Shown: positions 63,679-64,000 of the stretch, in pieces
Layout: each line of letters opens with the position of its first letter
Numbering within the stretch: the first letter of the stretch is position 1
DNA from: JBBECJ01 sp963763325
GTDB lineage: Bacteria > Chloroflexota > Chloroflexia > Thermomicrobiales > CFX8
Assembly (NCBI GenBank): GCA_963763325.1
Contig: CAVXOL010000024.1
Location: 868,001-932,000 of the forward strand
DNA length: 64,000 nucleotides
Reading direction: 5' to 3'
The notes under the pieces: model-generated
The model's input: only the letters and a program-made list of their open reading frames with translations
Database searches by the model: none
Told to the model about the DNA's origin: nothing
Program-made: the position numbers and the translations under genes

Positions 63679-64000
63679 CTAACTCGCTGAAGGCTTACTG
63701 AGCCGATAGGTTTCGAAGTCGTGCGGCCGGCCCCATTCCTCGTGCTGGACGCGATCCTTCGGGACACTCAGGATGACTCGGTCGTCATCTGGTCGGACCT
63801 CGCGGATCATCGTCTCAGCGACAAAGACCTCATCCTGATCGGAGAAGAGCTTCTTCAGTTTGCCCGGATCGACGCGGAAGTAGTGTCCGCCACGCGCCGC
63901 CGGCATCGCCGCAGCCGGATGGCAGACTTCCTTGATCGTACCGAGCTTCTCGTTGTCGCTGGAGTAGACATCGAATCCGTTAAGCAGGTCGTACTCATCG
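63679..64000 (-). CDS. PRC-barrel-like/DUF2171-like protein, N-terminus off the window
   Basis: The visible C-terminal 106 residues read DEYDLLNGFDVYSSDNEKLG, TIKEVCHPAA, YFRVDPGKLKKLFSDQDEVF and VPKDRVQHEEWGRPHDFETY. This is the pattern of PRC-barrel/DUF2171-type small proteins ('G..V...D.e.lG.v..v' followed by an '...i....Di..v.dd.V.L...kd.v' strand). Such domains act as adaptors in RNA processing or photosynthetic/stress proteins; function here is unknown. The frame is open to the window edge, so the start is not seen. Confidence 0.6.
   Translation of the reverse strand, partial: DEYDLLNGFDVYSSDNEKLGTIKEVCHPAAAMPAARGGHYFRVDPGKLKKLFSDQDEVFVAETMIREVRPDDDRVILSVPKDRVQHEEWGRPHDFETYRLSKPSAS

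Noticed and set aside
1..64000. tRNA, rRNA, integrase, transposase and prophage genes
   Set aside because: None were recognised on either strand; the window looks like ordinary chromosome rather than an island.

Overview
The window is GC-rich bacterial chromosome with 48 protein genes that I can support, and no rRNA, tRNA, CRISPR array or insertion sequence that I can recognise. The gene content suggests a Chloroflexota bacterium of the Thermomicrobia type: family 5 substrate-binding lipoproteins with a Tat signal and a run of aspartates after the lipobox, secreted proteins with Thr/Pro linkers, a lamin-tail-domain protein, and many metallohydrolases. This assignment is an inference from gene style. 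The organism looks like a heterotroph that scavenges peptides, amides and cyclic ureides.

Layout. 1-5957: serA and a HAD phosphatase, a GMC oxidoreductase, a luciferase-like monooxygenase and a DUF429 protein. 5958-12092: small and hypothetical genes, a secreted repeat protein, an amidohydrolase and a Tat lipoprotein with a PQQ-type beta-propeller. 12333-20925 (minus): a tight seven-gene operon, read as substrate-binding protein, DppB, DppC, M20 peptidase, amidohydrolase, Asp/Glu/hydantoin racemase and dihydropyrimidinase/hydantoinase. Divergent from it (21292-26416) are an Lrp/AsnC regulator, an alpha/beta hydrolase and two M28 peptidases. Together these could import and hydrolyse peptides, hydantoins or cyclic amides under Lrp control.

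26554-32032: an acetyltransferase, a PYROXD2-like FAD enzyme, a solitary molybdopterin oxidoreductase and a small conserved protein. 32552-39462: an MFS carrier, then a compact five-gene minus-strand operon (MFS, aspartoacylase-like deacylase, ketopantoate reductase-like, amidohydrolase, SDR). 39842-48918: two more substrate-binding proteins, a second DppB/DppC pair with a beta-lactamase-like serine hydrolase, and a formamidase. 49022-56454: a VapBC pair, MFS, GNATs, a nucleotidyltransferase remnant, an M19 dipeptidase, a lamin-tail lipoprotein-like protein and a SIS sugar isomerase. 56530-64000: a B3/B4 protein, a MocR regulator, cold-shock protein, acyl desaturase, AhpD-like peroxidase, Fe-S PD-(D/E)XK nuclease, glutamine synthetase and a PRC-barrel-like protein.

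Two points dominate the interpretation. First, about 30 single-base frameshifts interrupt 15 genes, including serA and glnA. Several are one extra base in a short homopolymer, so most are probably sequence errors, and I annotate the whole span of each such gene. Second, the AhpD-like peroxidase at 60539-61156 carries an in-frame TGA exactly at the second active-site cysteine (CxxU), followed by a hairpin with bacterial SECIS geometry. It is a strong selenoprotein candidate and the most interesting single observation here.
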